Of a stretch of DNA of 13,644 bases, positions 1 to 7,682 are shown piece by piece. Made by a program: the position numbers and the translations under genes. How positions within the stretch are numbered: position 1 is the stretch's first letter; the number at the start of each line of letters is the position of its first letter. The notes under the pieces are model-generated. The model had not been told where the DNA came from. It was given only the letters and a program-made list of their open reading frames with translations, and did not search any database. This DNA is from Chloroflexota bacterium (GTDB taxonomy: Bacteria > Chloroflexota > Ktedonobacteria > Ktedonobacterales > Ktedonobacteraceae): contig VBHV01000099.1 in NCBI GenBank assembly GCA_005881995.1, positions 1 to 13,644 of the forward strand, in the 5' to 3' direction.

Positions 1-183
1 AATCTGGCCCTCGCTCACATATGAGAAACCCTCAGCAGAATCAATCATCGTATAGTCAGGACCAGGTGCCTTTCCCAAATAATGGGTATCTTGGGCAATA
101 GCAATCCAAGTTTCTGTCGATGGAAATTTTTGTAGGGTGTTCTGTAAGTCAGGCCGGGGAAGGCTATCCTGGAGGTCTCGATC
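1..183 (-). pseudogene. Start-less open frame, probable gene fragment
   Basis: On the minus strand the frame is open from just after a TAA (184-186) to the window edge, about 61 codons. It reads like real protein, with stretches such as TWIAIAQDTHYLGKAPG and TMIDSAEGFSYVSEGQI. No ATG, GTG or TTG lies early in the frame: the first TTG is at 82-84 and the first ATG at 46-48, and stops lie just upstream. This suggests the 5' part of a gene was lost or frameshifted, with the rest continuing beyond the left edge. I do not recognise the family. It could also be a chance open frame. Confidence 0.35.
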
Positions 184-263
184 TTAAGAGGGAAGAGGAA
201 ATAATCCCCCAGGCTTACCCTACAACCTTTGACGTGGAACTAGAATGAGTGGGTGCGCGAAGC

Positions 264-3200
264 ATGTCGAACACATTTGATAAACTCTCAGTCCTCGATT
301 CGTTTATCGAAGAGGTCAATAGTTATTTGCCCGAAATCGAAACGAATCTCGGACGATTGGCGCTGTCAACTGATGACATGGAGGCTATTGAAGAGACGTA
401 TCGCCGCGCCCATACCATCGGTGGCTCTGCATCCATGATGGATTTTCCAGGATTAGCGCATGTTGCCCATGGGATGGAAGATATCCTTGGTGATGTGTTA
501 GACAACCTGGCTACACTCGATCCTCCCACTCTCGGCCTGTTACACCGTTCTCTCCAACGTATTCACCGTCTCGTGGATGGCATCCACAACGGCATTGACG
601 AGGATGCCATTATTGCGGAAGATGATGCAGACTATACACAGTATCGCTCGCTTATGGAAGCGTCAGCTAGAGGCGTTCAGGGGATAAACGAGGCAGAAAG
701 GAATGCCGCGCTTGAGCAGCAGGAGCAGGTTGCAACAACTACATCTCCGCTCGCTTCCTCCCCAACGATACCTTCGCTGGATGAGATGTTAGCTTCATTC
801 CGTACGCCCAGTGTTTCTGTAGGAGAGGAAATTTCGTGGCCAGAGGAACCGCTTCCTCTGTCGAGCGCTGATGTACGCGCTCAGCAGGATACCCAGCCCA
901 GGCAGCCTGTCCCACCAACCCCGGTGGCCCCTGCCGCCCAGCAACCTCCTGAACCAATGCTAACAGCGCAGCCCAGCGCTCTGGAGATACTGGCAGTATC
1001 ATCAAGCCGTGCACCAGAGCTTCCCCCTGTTACTCCACCTTTTCCCGTGGAGGATGAGAGCACTATAGTTGCTCCACCGGTCACTATTCCGGCGCCTGCT
1101 CCTGTTAGTGCGACGAAACAATCTGCCGCGCACCTAGCGGAACCTGTAATGGCCTCAGCAGGGCAGGGTGCGCTTGCACCACTTCAGCAGGATGGGTCGG
1201 TTGCAGAGATCTATCACAAGATGCAGCAAGAGGCGCAAGGTTTAGAAGAGCAGGCTTCATCGTTGAAGAGAACTCTCACCCAGTTACGTCTGGCCGCCTC
1301 AATCGTCGAAGCTCAGCGTACCGAATTTAAGGGCTTCCTGGATGGCTCTAAGGATGCGCTTGACCGTATGGAGGAATGGGCAGGAAAGGCGATGGGGCTG
1401 AACCTGCGCAATAGTCCAGAGCAGGTAAGGCGCTATCTGCCACTGTCTGTCATGTGGGTGGCAAACTCCAAACTCAAGAAAGTCCTGGATTTGCTGACAC
1501 AGATGACCAGCAGCGTCGAATTGACCGATGAGCAGATGCATATCAGCATGCAGCAATTACAGACATCTATAGAAGCATGTGGTGATGTCATCGAGCAATT
1601 GCAGATCTCAGGGCAAATGTTTACACAGGATCAAGGCTGGACTCCCTGGGAGATACAAGTCGCTCGTGATGCCTTGCGCGAACGCGTGACGTTTGAACGC
1701 CAGGGCGATGTCGCTTCACTACGCGCAGAGATCGAAGCCAGACTGCGTGAGGAATTGCGCCAGGAGTACGAGTATCGCCCCATGACTCTGGCAACCCGCT
1801 CGGAATTGGAACAGCAGATACGCAATGAGGTACGTGAGGAGTTTGAGGCCAAGAGGAAATTACAGGAAAGTGTTGCCGGTGTAGAATCGCAAGAATCGCC
1901 GCAGGAGATTGAGGCGCGCTTGCGCAGTGAGATTGAAATTGAAGTGCGCCGTGAATTTCTCAGCCAGCTTACCGGAGAGGTTGAGGAATCATCCCATCTT
2001 GCATCGACCGCGTCGGCACGTCCTGTGGTACAGCCCTCTCCCGCACCTGCGCCTACCTGGTCGCCAACAGTGATGCCAATGACGCCTGTTTCTCCTCAAA
2101 CTGCGCAAATTCCTGCAAGTACGCCATCGCTGACAGGTGATTTTGGTGAGGAAGCAGCCGAGATTTTCCGCCTTGAGGCTGAGGAGCATCTGCAAACTAT
2201 CAGCATGTTTGTCGCTGCCCTGGAAAATGCTCCTACCGACCTCGATCCCATTCAAGGCATACGCCGTGCGACGCATACGCTCAAAGGCGCCGCGGCCATG
2301 ATGGGGTTCCGCGCTATTGCCGATCTCAGCCATATCTCGGAAGACCTCCTGGATAGTGTGATGGAAGGAACCATCGCAATCTCGCCAACCGTGATAAGTA
2401 TCATCCTGGATACGGCTGAAGCGCTGGATATGCTCGTCAATGGAAAGGGAACCGGCGGCGAGAGCGATGCGGCTGTGAAGGCCCTGCGTGTACGTTATAC
2501 CGAACTACTGGGCGAGCATCCGGCCCTGGTCGGCGTCATCGACGAAGAGTTAGAAGCTGAGATCGAGGCGAGCGAGGCTGTGATGATGGAGGAGGCGGTG
2601 GTTACCAATCTTGTCGGTGAGCACCAGGGTGGGGCCGACCTGCAACAGATGGTTCGTGGCGACCTCAGCGTCCGTGTGCCACTGACCAAACTTGACGAAC
2701 TCGTCAACCTTTTTGGTGAAGTACTGGTCAATCGTAGTGTCCTGGAAGAGCGATTGCAGCGTTTGATGCGCCTGGTCTCAGACGCGGGAGTCAGCAGCAA
2801 CCGCCTGCGTGATGTTGGTCAGAAGCTGGAGAGCCGCTTTGAAGCCGCGACTCTGCCGAGTGGGCGTTCAGTGCAGGTGATGCCGGGAGAGGGCAACCAG
2901 AATGGATTTGCCAACGGTAAGAATCCCAATTCACGGATAGAGCCTGCGCACCTGGCCGAGTTTGACGAACTGGAACTCGACCGCTACACAGAATTCCATC
3001 AACTTGCTCGTGGTCTGAGTGAGGGTATCTCGGACATGACCACTCTGAGTAATGAGATGGAAGCGATCATCCGTGACTGCGAAAGTGTCTTTAGCCGTGA
3101 AAATCGCTTAAACACCACGTTCCAGGATCGGCTGATGAAGGCGCGCCTGGTGCCGTTGTCAACTATGATTCCGCGACTGTACCGCACAGCGCGTGCCGTT

Positions 3201-4640
3201 GCTCTGAAGCAGCATAAAGAATTCGAGTTTGTGTTGGAGGGCCAGGAGACCGAAGTAGATCGAACCGTAATCGAAGAGATTGCCGGGCCATTACTGCACC
3301 TCATGCGTAATGCGGTCAACCATGCCATCGAAACGCCGGAGGTACGCCTGCAACGTGGGAAATCCTCTGTCGGACAAATCAGACTCTCGGCAGCCTACGA
3401 AGGCAATCAGGTGGTTATCACTGTGCGTGATGATGGCACAGGCATCGACCCGGCGCGCGTGCGTAATGCAGCCCTGGCGCACAACTTCATTCGCCCCGAT
3501 CAGCCCTTGAGCGACGCGGATATCATTGAATTGATCTTCCGTCCCGGCTTCTCAACAGCGGAGGTTTTGAGTGAAGAGAGTGGTCGCGGTGTAGGTCTGG
3601 ATGTCGTACGTGATAGCGTTTCACGCCTGCGCGGAACCCTTGAAGTGGAGTCCACGCCAGGTCAGGGGACAGCATTTACCATGAAGTTCCCGACCAGCCT
3701 GGCAATTCAGAGCGCCATGATGGTGCTTGTTGGCGAGCAGCAGTTTGCAATCCCGACAGTCATGGTCGAAGCCATAGGTCGCCTGGACAACTTCAAGCAC
3801 GCCATATTTGCTGGACGTCCCGCTATCATGGTGCAGAACGAATTGTATCCGCTCATCTTGCTCTCGCAATTGTTAGGGCTCCCGGTAAACCCACCAGATG
3901 AGAAAGCGCCTGTGTTGCTGGTACATACTGATCGCCATCGAGTTGCGCTGATTGTGGATAACATCCGGGGGAAGATGGATGTAGTGATGAAGAACCTGGG
4001 ACCACACCTGCGCCATGTGCATGGAGTTGCGGGTGGTACCGTGCTTGGTAATGGTCGTGTAGTACTGATCCTTGAACTGGTCGAGCTTCTATCGCCGCGC
4101 CCAGGGGCATCCTCTGCGGCTACTGCTCCGGTGCGCCGTGAGGGCGCGCCAGCTATTCAAGCTGCGGTTGCCCGAGCCGAGGCCGCACCACCTGTTGCGC
4201 CTGCTGCCGCCGCGCGTAGCACGACTGTCACGACTCCTCCCAAACAAGCGCCTGTTCCCCCCAGCGGTAAGCATGTGCTTGTAGTAGATGATAGTCCGAG
4301 CGTGCGCCGCGTCGTGGGCAACATGCTCAAGCAAAATGGATGGGACGTGCAATTAGCCCGTGATGGTGTGGAAGCGTTGGAAATGATTACCCGCGAAACA
4401 CCGGCAGCCGTTTTGCTCGACATTGAAATGCCCCGTATGGATGGCTACGAATTGATGGCGACCGTACGCGCCCAGGAGCAATATCGCACACTGCCATTGG
4501 TGATATTGACCTCGCGCGCCGCCGCGAAACACCAGCAGCGCGCCATGCAGCTAGGAGCGAACGCTTACGTGGTCAAACCCTATCAGGATGAAGAATTACT
4601 CAACCTCCTCAAATCGCTGGTCTACGGCGCAACCGTGTGA
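264..4640 (+). CDS. CheA-type hybrid histidine kinase with two Hpt domains and a receiver
   Basis: This is a CheA-family phosphorelay protein of 1458 residues from the ATG at 264; a GTG at 249 would add five (numbers here count from 249). Hpt 1 covers about 10-115 with His55 in RRAHTIGGSASMM. A Pro/Ala-rich linker spans 160-310. Coiled-coil segments lie at about 320-360 and 490-575. Hpt 2 is at 640-745 with His676 in THTLKGAAAMM. The CheA dimerisation region starts near 805. The ATPase has an N box around Asn1021, G1 DDGTGID (1061-1067) and G2 GRGVGLD (1112-1118). A CheW-like domain spans 1155-1283 and a receiver about 1341-1460 with Asp1391 and KPY. The layout resembles PixL/ChpA/FrzE hybrids that control motility or development. 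No methyl-accepting protein, CheW, CheB or CheR is adjacent, so its input and output are unknown. No good ribosome binding site decides between the two starts. Confidence 0.93.
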   Translation: MSNTFDKLSVLDSFIEEVNSYLPEIETNLGRLALSTDDMEAIEETYRRAHTIGGSASMMDFPGLAHVAHGMEDILGDVLDNLATLDPPTLGLLHRSLQRIHRLVDGIHNGIDEDAIIAEDDADYTQYRSLMEASARGVQGINEAERNAALEQQEQVATTTSPLASSPTIPSLDEMLASFRTPSVSVGEEISWPEEPLPLSSADVRAQQDTQPRQPVPPTPVAPAAQQPPEPMLTAQPSALEILAVSSSRAPELPPVTPPFPVEDESTIVAPPVTIPAPAPVSATKQSAAHLAEPVMASAGQGALAPLQQDGSVAEIYHKMQQEAQGLEEQASSLKRTLTQLRLAASIVEAQRTEFKGFLDGSKDALDRMEEWAGKAMGLNLRNSPEQVRRYLPLSVMWVANSKLKKVLDLLTQMTSSVELTDEQMHISMQQLQTSIEACGDVIEQLQISGQMFTQDQGWTPWEIQVARDALRERVTFERQGDVASLRAEIEARLREELRQEYEYRPMTLATRSELEQQIRNEVREEFEAKRKLQESVAGVESQESPQEIEARLRSEIEIEVRREFLSQLTGEVEESSHLASTASARPVVQPSPAPAPTWSPTVMPMTPVSPQTAQIPASTPSLTGDFGEEAAEIFRLEAEEHLQTISMFVAALENAPTDLDPIQGIRRATHTLKGAAAMMGFRAIADLSHISEDLLDSVMEGTIAISPTVISIILDTAEALDMLVNGKGTGGESDAAVKALRVRYTELLGEHPALVGVIDEELEAEIEASEAVMMEEAVVTNLVGEHQGGADLQQMVRGDLSVRVPLTKLDELVNLFGEVLVNRSVLEERLQRLMRLVSDAGVSSNRLRDVGQKLESRFEAATLPSGRSVQVMPGEGNQNGFANGKNPNSRIEPAHLAEFDELELDRYTEFHQLARGLSEGISDMTTLSNEMEAIIRDCESVFSRENRLNTTFQDRLMKARLVPLSTMIPRLYRTARAVALKQHKEFEFVLEGQETEVDRTVIEEIAGPLLHLMRNAVNHAIETPEVRLQRGKSSVGQIRLSAAYEGNQVVITVRDDGTGIDPARVRNAALAHNFIRPDQPLSDADIIELIFRPGFSTAEVLSEESGRGVGLDVVRDSVSRLRGTLEVESTPGQGTAFTMKFPTSLAIQSAMMVLVGEQQFAIPTVMVEAIGRLDNFKHAIFAGRPAIMVQNELYPLILLSQLLGLPVNPPDEKAPVLLVHTDRHRVALIVDNIRGKMDVVMKNLGPHLRHVHGVAGGTVLGNGRVVLILELVELLSPRPGASSAATAPVRREGAPAIQAAVARAEAAPPVAPAAAARSTTVTTPPKQAPVPPSGKHVLVVDDSPSVRRVVGNMLKQNGWDVQLARDGVEALEMITRETPAAVLLDIEMPRMDGYELMATVRAQEQYRTLPLVILTSRAAAKHQQRAMQLGANAYVVKPYQDEELLNLLKSLVYGATV

Positions 4641-4646
4641 GTATAA

Positions 4647-4690
4647 TGTAGGGGCGGTGGTGGAGGGTTGGGTATCCTTGTGGTCGCCCT
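4647..4690 (+). repeat. TGTAGGGGCG-type intergenic palindromic element (copy 1)
   Basis: Just after the kinase stop, TGTAGGGGCG (4647-4656) begins an element whose GGGCG (4652-4656) can pair with CGCCC (4685-4689), followed by TTTG. The same ten bases recur at 11517-11526 and a variant is inverted at 9071-9077. The pairing could act as a weak terminator for the kinase gene. The stem is short and the loop is about 28 bases, so folding is uncertain. Confidence 0.45.
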
Positions 4691-4724
4691 TTGTCCCTAT
4701 AAAATCATAGACGGAGAGCAATGC

Positions 4725-4931
4725 ATGGGTGTCGAACGCGCAGTGACGCGCTGGTATGTGCAGCGACAGATGATACTCTACGAAATCACTTCGCTAGAGG
4801 CAAGGCTGCAACAAATACAGGCCACGAAACAACCTGAGAGCGAAGAGCTAGCGGCAATCCGGCGACAACTTGCCTGGGCGCGGGAGAAACTCCATGCTGC
4901 AGGCGCGTGCCCCAAAGCCATGATGGGCTAG
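4725..4931 (+). CDS. Small coiled-coil protein of unknown function
   Basis: This encodes 68 residues from the ATG at 4725. That start is preferred because GGAGAG at 4713-4718 sits six bases upstream; a TTG at 4668 would give 87 residues but has no good ribosome binding site. The product is charged and helical, with heptad-like stretches from about residue 15 to 55 (EITSLEARLQQIQ, then EELAAIRRQLAWAREKL), and ends in GACPKAMMG. There is no signal peptide or membrane segment. It lies 84 bases after the sensor kinase on the same strand and stops six bases before the convergent leuB stop. I do not recognise a family. The gene is likely but its function is unknown; a partner of the kinase is only a guess from position. 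Confidence 0.6.
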   Translation: MGVERAVTRWYVQRQMILYEITSLEARLQQIQATKQPESEELAAIRRQLAWAREKLHAAGACPKAMMG

Positions 4932-4937
4932 GGTGGG

Positions 4938-6035
4938 TTACGCCTTGAGTGCTTCCACAATCAATCTTCCCATCTCCTGCGTTCCCACGATCTCTTTCCC
5001 AGCCTCCTGCAAATCTTCCGTGCGGTAACCTGCATCAATTACGCGCTCGACTGCAGCCTCAATCGTGTTGGCCTCTTGTTGCAACCCAAATGAATAGCGC
5101 AACATAAGCGCAACAGTCAGAATCGCCGCAATAGGATTCGCTTTTCCCTGCCCGGCGATATCTGGAGCGGAGCCGTGAATGGGCTCATAGAGACCGAACA
5201 GGCCGTGTTCCGTCTTGCGCGTTCCCAGGCTGGCGGAGGGCAGCATGCCCATCGAACCGGCCAGCATCGAGGCCTCGTCGGTCAGAATGTCTCCAAACAT
5301 GTTCTCTGTCACAATCACATCAAAGCTGGCAGGGCGTCGTACCAGTTGCATCGCACATGTATCTACCAGCAAATGTTCGAGCGTCACATCCGGGTAATCG
5401 CTGGCTATCGGGTCTGCTATATGTCGCCAGAGCCTCGACGAGCTGAGGACATTGGCCTTGTCTACCGATGTAACTTTCTTCCCTCTGCCCCGTGCTAACT
5501 CAAATGCCGTGCGCACAATGCGATCAATCTCTTGTTCGGTATAAATCAACGTATCGATGGCTTCCAATCCCTGCGGCGTCTCGCGAATCTCGCTGGGCTT
5601 GCCAAAATACAATCCCCCGGTCAATTCGCGTACCACCAATAGATCCGTGCCTTGCAGCACCTCTGGTTTAATGCTCGAAGCGTTGAGTAGCGCCTTGAAA
5701 GGACGCACCGGGCGCAGATTAGCGAACAGCGCGAGGTCTTTGCGCAGGCGGAAGAGGGCGCGTTCGGGCTGTTTCTTTGCGTTTGGCCCCTCATAACGCG
5801 GGATGCCGCCGACCGCGCCAAAAAGTACCGCGTCACTCTGCTGGCACATCGCCATGGTCGCGTCAGAAATAGCTTCTCCCTCAGCTTCAATTGCCGCGAC
5901 CCCTACCAATGCGTGCTGTGTCTTAAATGTATGCCCAAATCGATCAGCGACGCTTCGCAGCACGTGCTCCGCCTGTTCAATGACCTCTGGCCCGATCCCG
6001 TCTCCGGGAAGTACGGTAATGGTGTATGTTCCCAA
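4938..6035 (-). CDS. leuB: 3-isopropylmalate dehydrogenase
   Basis: LeuB oxidises and decarboxylates (2R,3S)-3-isopropylmalate to 2-oxoisocaproate with NAD+, the third step of leucine synthesis in the cytoplasm. The 365-residue length is normal. Visible family marks are LPGDGIGPE at 9-17, the substrate arginines Arg98 (LRK), Arg108 (ANLRP) and Arg136 (RELTGG), Tyr143, Lys193 (VDKANVL), and the metal-binding aspartates Asp225, Asp249 and Asp253 ([10 protein letters not shown]). The nucleotide loop [10 protein letters not shown] at 287-296 has the Asp typical of NAD-specific enzymes. The start is TTG, supported by AAGGAG (complement 6044-6049) eight bases upstream; no ATG fits better. It stands alone, without leuA, leuC or leuD nearby. 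Its promoter and a leader with mini-ORFs lie just upstream. Confidence 0.95.
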   Translation of the reverse strand: MGTYTITVLPGDGIGPEVIEQAEHVLRSVADRFGHTFKTQHALVGVAAIEAEGEAISDATMAMCQQSDAVLFGAVGGIPRYEGPNAKKQPERALFRLRKDLALFANLRPVRPFKALLNASSIKPEVLQGTDLLVVRELTGGLYFGKPSEIRETPQGLEAIDTLIYTEQEIDRIVRTAFELARGRGKKVTSVDKANVLSSSRLWRHIADPIASDYPDVTLEHLLVDTCAMQLVRRPASFDVIVTENMFGDILTDEASMLAGSMGMLPSASLGTRKTEHGLFGLYEPIHGSAPDIAGQGKANPIAAILTVALMLRYSFGLQQEANTIEAAVERVIDAGYRTEDLQEAGKEIVGTQEMGRLIVEALKA

Positions 6036-6064
6036 TATTCCAACTCCTTTTTGCTGAATTTATT

Positions 6065-6114
6065 TTATGCTGCCACATCAATCGTCACCATTAGTGGTCG
6101 CTCAGTTTCTTCAT
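6065..6114 (-). promoter_or_regulatory. leuB leader with two overlapping mini-ORFs
   Basis: The minus-strand leader holds a perfect Shine-Dalgarno GGAGGT (complement 6121-6126), six bases before an ATG (complement 6112-6114) that opens the seven-codon frame MKKLSDH and ends in TAA at 6091-6093. That stop overlaps a second ATG (complement 6089-6091) as TAATG, opening the eight-codon frame MVTIDVAA, which ends at 6065, 29 bases before the leuB TTG. This could be a translated leader that tunes leuB. It is not a classic leucine attenuator: only one Leu codon is present and I see no terminator hairpin. Confidence 0.45.
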
Positions 6115-6144
6115 GAACAGACCTCCGGCATTATTATAGCCAGA

Positions 6145-6174
6145 ATTATATACGATATCTCTGGTAACAGTCAA
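6145..6174 (-). promoter_or_regulatory. Sigma-70-type promoter of leuB
   Basis: On the minus strand, TTGACT (complement 6169-6174) is followed after 18 bases by a perfect TATAAT (complement 6145-6150). The predicted start of transcription is near 6138, giving a leader of about 100 bases. A second TATAAT at complement 6133-6138 lacks a matching -35 box. Confidence 0.7.
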
Positions 6175-6227
6175 AAGGGGGAAGTCCTCGCCTTGCTTCT
6201 CAGCGTATGGCAACGAATGGCCTCACG

Positions 6228-6236
6228 TGCTATAAT
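6228..6236 (+). promoter_or_regulatory. Extended -10 promoter of the redox operon
   Basis: TGC plus TATAAT (6228-6236) is a perfect extended -10 element. The best -35 candidate 17 bases upstream is TGGCAA (6208-6213), which is weak, as is usual for this promoter class. It would start transcription near 6243, about 104 bases before the nuoB ATG. It is divergent from the leuB promoter, with about 50 bases between them. Confidence 0.55.
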
Positions 6237-6346
6237 TAGGTAAGGTTGGGAGACGGGTATACCGCACTCCTTTCACTCATTATACTCAGCGAAAATATCA
6301 ACCGAGCAACAGGTGCTGCTAAACCTTTGCATGGGAGTTTACAAGT

Positions 6347-6946
6347 ATGGGCGGCGAAATTAAAGGAAATGGGAGTACGTTTGCTGGTGAGCGGCGCAAA
6401 CCTGTACCAATTGTTATGGCATCAGGACCCCATGAGTACATTCCTGGCGATCAGGAATTGCCAGTTCAACTCACCAGCCTTGCGGATATGCTGCAATGGG
6501 CGCAGAACTGGGCGCGTTCGAAATCTGTCTGGCCGCTTGGCTACGGCCTTGCCTGCTGCGCTATCGAAATGATGGCGAGCGCACAGGCGCACTATGACCT
6601 TTCGCGTTTTGGGTCGGAGGTCTTCCGCTCCAGTCCGCGACAGGCCGACCTCATGATTGTCGCGGGTACCGTCTCGGTAAAGATGGGTCCGCGCCTGCGT
6701 CTCCTGTGGGAGCAAATGCCCGAACCGAAATGGGTACTCAGCATGGGCCAATGCGCGAACTCTGGCGGCGAATTTTACGATAGCTACTACACCGTCCAGG
6801 GGGTCGATACCATCATCCCGGTAGACATCTATGTGCCTGGCTGCCCACCGCGTCCGGAGGCGTTGATCGAAGGCATTCTCAAGCTGCGTGAGAAAATCTT
6901 GAAACAAGGTTTGAAAGTACGTGGCGAGAAGGAGATAGAGGTGTAG
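6347..6946 (+). CDS. nuoB: NuoB-like subunit, NADH:quinone oxidoreductase N2-cluster protein
   Basis: In complex I, NuoB (PSST) carries the last iron-sulfur cluster, N2, which passes electrons to quinone together with NuoD. The 199-residue product has all four expected cysteines: the tandem pair Cys70-Cys71 in [10 protein letters not shown], Cys136 in MGQCANSGG and Cys166 in [14 protein letters not shown]. The core around [15 protein letters not shown] (99-113) is typical. The start at 6347 has GGGAG at 6333-6337, nine bases upstream. It is the first gene of the operon, three bases before the NuoI-like gene. No nuoA, nuoC, nuoD or nuoH is present, so the usual quinone site cannot form from genes in this window. 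Fold assignment is sure; membership of a standard complex I is doubtful. Confidence 0.93.
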   Translation: MGGEIKGNGSTFAGERRKPVPIVMASGPHEYIPGDQELPVQLTSLADMLQWAQNWARSKSVWPLGYGLACCAIEMMASAQAHYDLSRFGSEVFRSSPRQADLMIVAGTVSVKMGPRLRLLWEQMPEPKWVLSMGQCANSGGEFYDSYYTVQGVDTIIPVDIYVPGCPPRPEALIEGILKLREKILKQGLKVRGEKEIEV

Positions 6947-6949
6947 CGT

Positions 6950-7477
6950 ATGCGTGGAATACTTGAAGGAATGGGCCTGACCTTTAGCCACCTTTTCCGA
7001 CCAAAGGTAACCCGCTTATATCCTTATGAAAAGCCAAAACTGCCGCCGCGTAGCCGCGGCTTGATACAACTGATCGCTGAAAAAGGACTGAAAACCGAAT
7101 ACAATCTCAAGTGCGAATCCTGCCTGCTCTGCGAAAAAGCCTGCCCGCCGCGCGCAATCACCATCAATTTTGAACCAATGCACCGCTGGAAGGAACGCCC
7201 CTGGTTCGTCTCGTATGTGCGTGAGGGCGCTGACAAATACACCTCGCACAAAATTCCACCTGCATCAGGAGCATCGAAAGCCGGTTACTACGTCCAGCGC
7301 GTTTCGGAATACGCCACCGAGTATCACAACAAACCGGTTGCCCCCTGCGTTGCCATGCCTGTCAAAGATTACCTTGAGCCAGAAATAGATCTCAGCAAAG
7401 TTGACGAATTGCTCGAGACCTGGCCGCAGGAAGCAGGCGCTTTATCCTCGCTGCTGAATGCCGTCATGGACATCTAG
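6950..7477 (+). CDS. NuoI-like N-terminal half joined to a truncated NuoE-like helical domain
   Basis: The 175-residue product begins like NuoI, with SHLFRPKVTRLYPYEKP and PPRSRGL, and has one ferredoxin motif, Cys55-Cys58-Cys61-Cys65 followed by Pro. NuoI normally has a second such motif about 30-40 residues later. Here residues 73-145 are unrelated to it and hold one cysteine (133). From about 148 it resembles the start of NuoE (KVDELLETWPQEAGALSSLL), ending abruptly at MDI with TAG. The next codons read on in frame as GYLPLQAAKR, a typical NuoE continuation, so the stop probably replaced a Tyr codon (IYGYLP in relatives). AAGGAG at the end of nuoB is a plausible ribosome binding site. It would serve as an electron-transfer subunit; whether the truncated form works is unknown. 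Confidence 0.8.
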   Translation: MRGILEGMGLTFSHLFRPKVTRLYPYEKPKLPPRSRGLIQLIAEKGLKTEYNLKCESCLLCEKACPPRAITINFEPMHRWKERPWFVSYVREGADKYTSHKIPPASGASKAGYYVQRVSEYATEYHNKPVAPCVAMPVKDYLEPEIDLSKVDELLETWPQEAGALSSLLNAVMDI

Positions 7478-7673
7478 GGCTATCTGCCTCTGCAGGCGGC
7501 AAAGCGTATTGTACAGGTGCGCGGCGTGGATTTGAGCGATATCTTTGGCATCGCGACCATGAGTCCAAAGTTCAAGCCTGCCCCCGCCGTTGCGGGAGTT
7601 CGACGCGACGATCAACCAAGACGTGGACTATCCCCCGCTACACGAGGCGTGTACGGCAATATTAATCATGTGA
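7478..7673 (+). pseudogene. Broken continuation of the NuoI/NuoE-like gene
   Basis: After the TAG at 7475-7477 the same frame continues as NuoE-like helical sequence (GYLPLQAAKRIVQVRG, then DLSDIFGIATM), matching the usual GYLP...VYGVATF pattern. After about 7580 the frame turns low-complexity, while the frame one base along reads PPLREFDATINQDVDYPPL and HEACTAILIM and stops at TGA 7671-7673, just before nuoF. Removing one C from the five-C run at 7581-7585 joins the two. Repairing both lesions gives one gene from 6950 to 7673, about 240 residues. The [2Fe-2S] thioredoxin-like domain of NuoE is absent either way. The lesions could be real decay or sequence errors. Confidence 0.7.
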
Positions 7674-7682
7674 GGCAGCCCA

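Noticed and set aside
245..280. Short frame from an ATG at 245 (MSGCAKHVEHI) overlapping the kinase start
   Set aside because: It is 11 codons in another frame without a clear ribosome binding site; probably chance.
6133..6138. Second TATAAT near the leuB promoter
   Set aside because: No -35 box at the right distance, and it would put the transcript start on top of the leader ribosome binding site.
6036..6346. Possible T-box or leucine attenuator before leuB
   Set aside because: No run of Leu codons, no T-box consensus and no terminator hairpin were seen; only mini-ORFs and promoters are supported.
6422..6991. Long minus-strand frame of 189 residues across nuoB
   Set aside because: It is opposite a gene with clear NuoB motifs, and its own sequence shows no recognisable family; a shadow of codon bias.
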